Part shown: positions 5,370-6,322 of the stretch, in pieces
Layout: each line of letters starts with the position of its first letter
Position numbering within the stretch: position 1 is the stretch's first letter
Assembly (NCBI GenBank): GCA_003551745.1
Contig: PUNI01000308.1
Span: 1 to 6,322 of the forward strand
Direction of reading: 5' to 3'
Length of the DNA: 6,322 bases
DNA from: Paracoccaceae bacterium
GTDB taxonomy: Bacteria; Pseudomonadota; Alphaproteobacteria; Rhodobacterales; Rhodobacteraceae
Made by a program: the position numbers and the translations under genes
Notes under the pieces: model-generated
What the model was told of the DNA's origin: nothing
Database searches by the model: none
What the model saw: only the letters and a program-made list of their open reading frames with translations

Positions 5370-6322
5370 ATGCCCACGGCCGCCCTCAACCTCTCCGACG
5401 ACCAGGCCGAAGCCCACGACCGGCTGGCGGACGTTCTGCGGGCCGCCGGCGTCGACATCGATGCGGGCCGACTGGGCCCGCCGAAGGACGGTCGCGAGGG
5501 CGTGGTCGCCGTGACGGGCCGCGCAGGTTCGGGCAAGACCATGCTGCTGGCCACGCTCACCCGCGCCCTCACCGCAGCGGGCGTCGAGATCGCCTCGGGC
5601 GACTGGGAGGGCGCGCGCCGGCGCGACCGCCGCAGGCTGGCGGTGCTCGCGCCCACCAACAAGGCCGCATCGGTGCTGCGCGGCCACGGCGTGCCCGCGA
5701 CCACGATCCACCGCATCCTCTACACGCCGGTCTACGACCCCGCCTACGAGCGCGTGGCCGAGTGGCTGACGGGCAGCGCGGCGCGCCCCGAGGCCGGCGC
5801 GCTGACCGACGCCCAGCTCGACCGCGCCCGCAGGTTCTACGACGCCGTCGCCTCGGTTCCCGGCGCGCTGGCTGCCGCCGGCCTGCGCGGATCGGATTTC
5901 ATCAAGGGCTGGAAACGGCGCAGCGACCCGCTCGACATCGGTTTCGTCGACGAGGCCTCGATGCTGGACGCGAAGATGCTGGAGGATCTGCGCGAGATCT
6001 TCCCGACGCTGGTCCTCTTCGGCGATCCGGCCCAGCTCGCCCCGGTCGGCGACGGCGGCGGGATGGTCTTTGACCGTCTGCCCGAGGCCGACCGGCTTAC
6101 GCTCGCCCGCATCCACCGCCAGGCCGAGGACAATCCGATCCTCGATCTCGCCCATGCGCTCGGCGACGAGGATCTCGATTTCGAGGCGTTCGAGCGCCGC
6201 CTCGAGGCCGCCGCCGCGCGGGACGACCGCGTCGTGCTTTCCGGCCGCGTCGACGCCGGCCTGATGGCCCGCTCGCCGGTGCTGGTCTGGCGGAACGCGA
6301 CGCGGGTGCGGCTGATCCAGGC
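5370..6322 (+). CDS. RecD-like superfamily 1 DNA helicase, N-terminal part (3' end outside window)
   Basis: ATP-dependent DNA helicase/ATPase; 317 codons are visible and the gene continues past the right edge. Helicase motifs occur in order: Walker A GRAGSGKT (50-57), motif Ia APTNKAASVLR (94-104), Walker B FVDEASML with Asp194 and Glu195, motif III GDPAQLAPVG (218-227), and an Arg finger-like IHRQAEDNPI (248-257, Arg250). This set fits the RecD/TraA/Dda (SF1B) group. Walker A lies near the N-terminus, so the long N-terminal regions of RecD2 and TraA are absent. About 75 residues between motif Ia and Walker B may form an insertion. The start ATG 5370 has AGGG at 5358-5361 upstream. TATAGG (5355-5360), nine bases before the ATG, would also suit a leaderless or very short-leader transcript. 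A 12-bp palindrome CCCGCCGGCGGG sits at 5338-5349. Its role is presumably DNA repair or recombination, unrelated to carbon assimilation. The precise subfamily is uncertain. Confidence 0.9.
   Translation, partial: MPTAALNLSDDQAEAHDRLADVLRAAGVDIDAGRLGPPKDGREGVVAVTGRAGSGKTMLLATLTRALTAAGVEIASGDWEGARRRDRRRLAVLAPTNKAASVLRGHGVPATTIHRILYTPVYDPAYERVAEWLTGSAARPEAGALTDAQLDRARRFYDAVASVPGALAAAGLRGSDFIKGWKRRSDPLDIGFVDEASMLDAKMLEDLREIFPTLVLFGDPAQLAPVGDGGGMVFDRLPEADRLTLARIHRQAEDNPILDLAHALGDEDLDFEAFERRLEAAAARDDRVVLSGRVDAGLMARSPVLVWRNATRVRLIQ

Noticed and set aside
4758..6155. 465-codon minus-strand open frame from ccr to the helicase, including the intergenic region
   Set aside because: It overlaps three plus-strand genes and shows no domain or motif. 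Its composition is typical of a high-GC shadow frame.

Overview
The window reads as a chromosomal segment of a high-GC alphaproteobacterium, most likely Rhodobacterales (Rhodobacter/Paracoccus relatives). The reasons are the nearly uniform G/C third codon positions, a crotonyl-CoA carboxylase/reductase of exactly the Rhodobacter type and length (430 aa), and its linkage to ethylmalonyl-CoA mutase. Both enzymes are hallmarks of the ethylmalonyl-CoA pathway for acetyl-CoA assimilation. No mobile element, CRISPR array, tRNA or rRNA was seen.

Layout. Positions 1-854 (minus strand) hold the N-terminal 284 codons of ethylmalonyl-CoA mutase (ecm/meaA), which runs off the left edge. A 173-bp divergent intergenic region (855-1027) follows. 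It contains a good ecm promoter (TTGACA-N17-CTATCT) whose spacer carries an imperfect 19-bp palindrome, a candidate operator. Rightward come a membrane-anchored alpha/beta hydrolase of unknown substrate (1028-1978) and a PlsB-like glycerol-3-phosphate acyltransferase (2038-3462), probably co-transcribed. The leader of ccr (3463-3617) holds a promoter-like TTGCAA-N16-CTATCT and a strong GC-rich hairpin, ahead of ccr itself (3618-4910). After a 195-bp gap comes a 64-codon ORF for a small uncharacterised protein (5106-5300). Last is the N-terminal 317 codons of a RecD-like superfamily 1 helicase (5370 to the right edge).

How the genes work together. Ccr makes (2S)-ethylmalonyl-CoA from crotonyl-CoA, CO2 and NADPH. 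After epimerisation, Ecm rearranges (2R)-ethylmalonyl-CoA to methylsuccinyl-CoA. The two genes are on opposite strands and about 2.7 kb apart, so each needs its own promoter. Their proposed -10 boxes are identical and both control regions contain the octamer AATGTTGC, which suggests co-regulation. The acyltransferase and hydrolase between them are lipid or acyl-ester type enzymes with no proven role in the pathway. The small protein and the helicase look unrelated to it.

Most of this window is ordinary core metabolism. The parts worth a second look are regulatory (the ecm palindrome, the shared ccr/ecm motif, the ccr leader hairpin), plus the unassigned hydrolase and the small protein. I found no convincing sign of a new multi-gene system.
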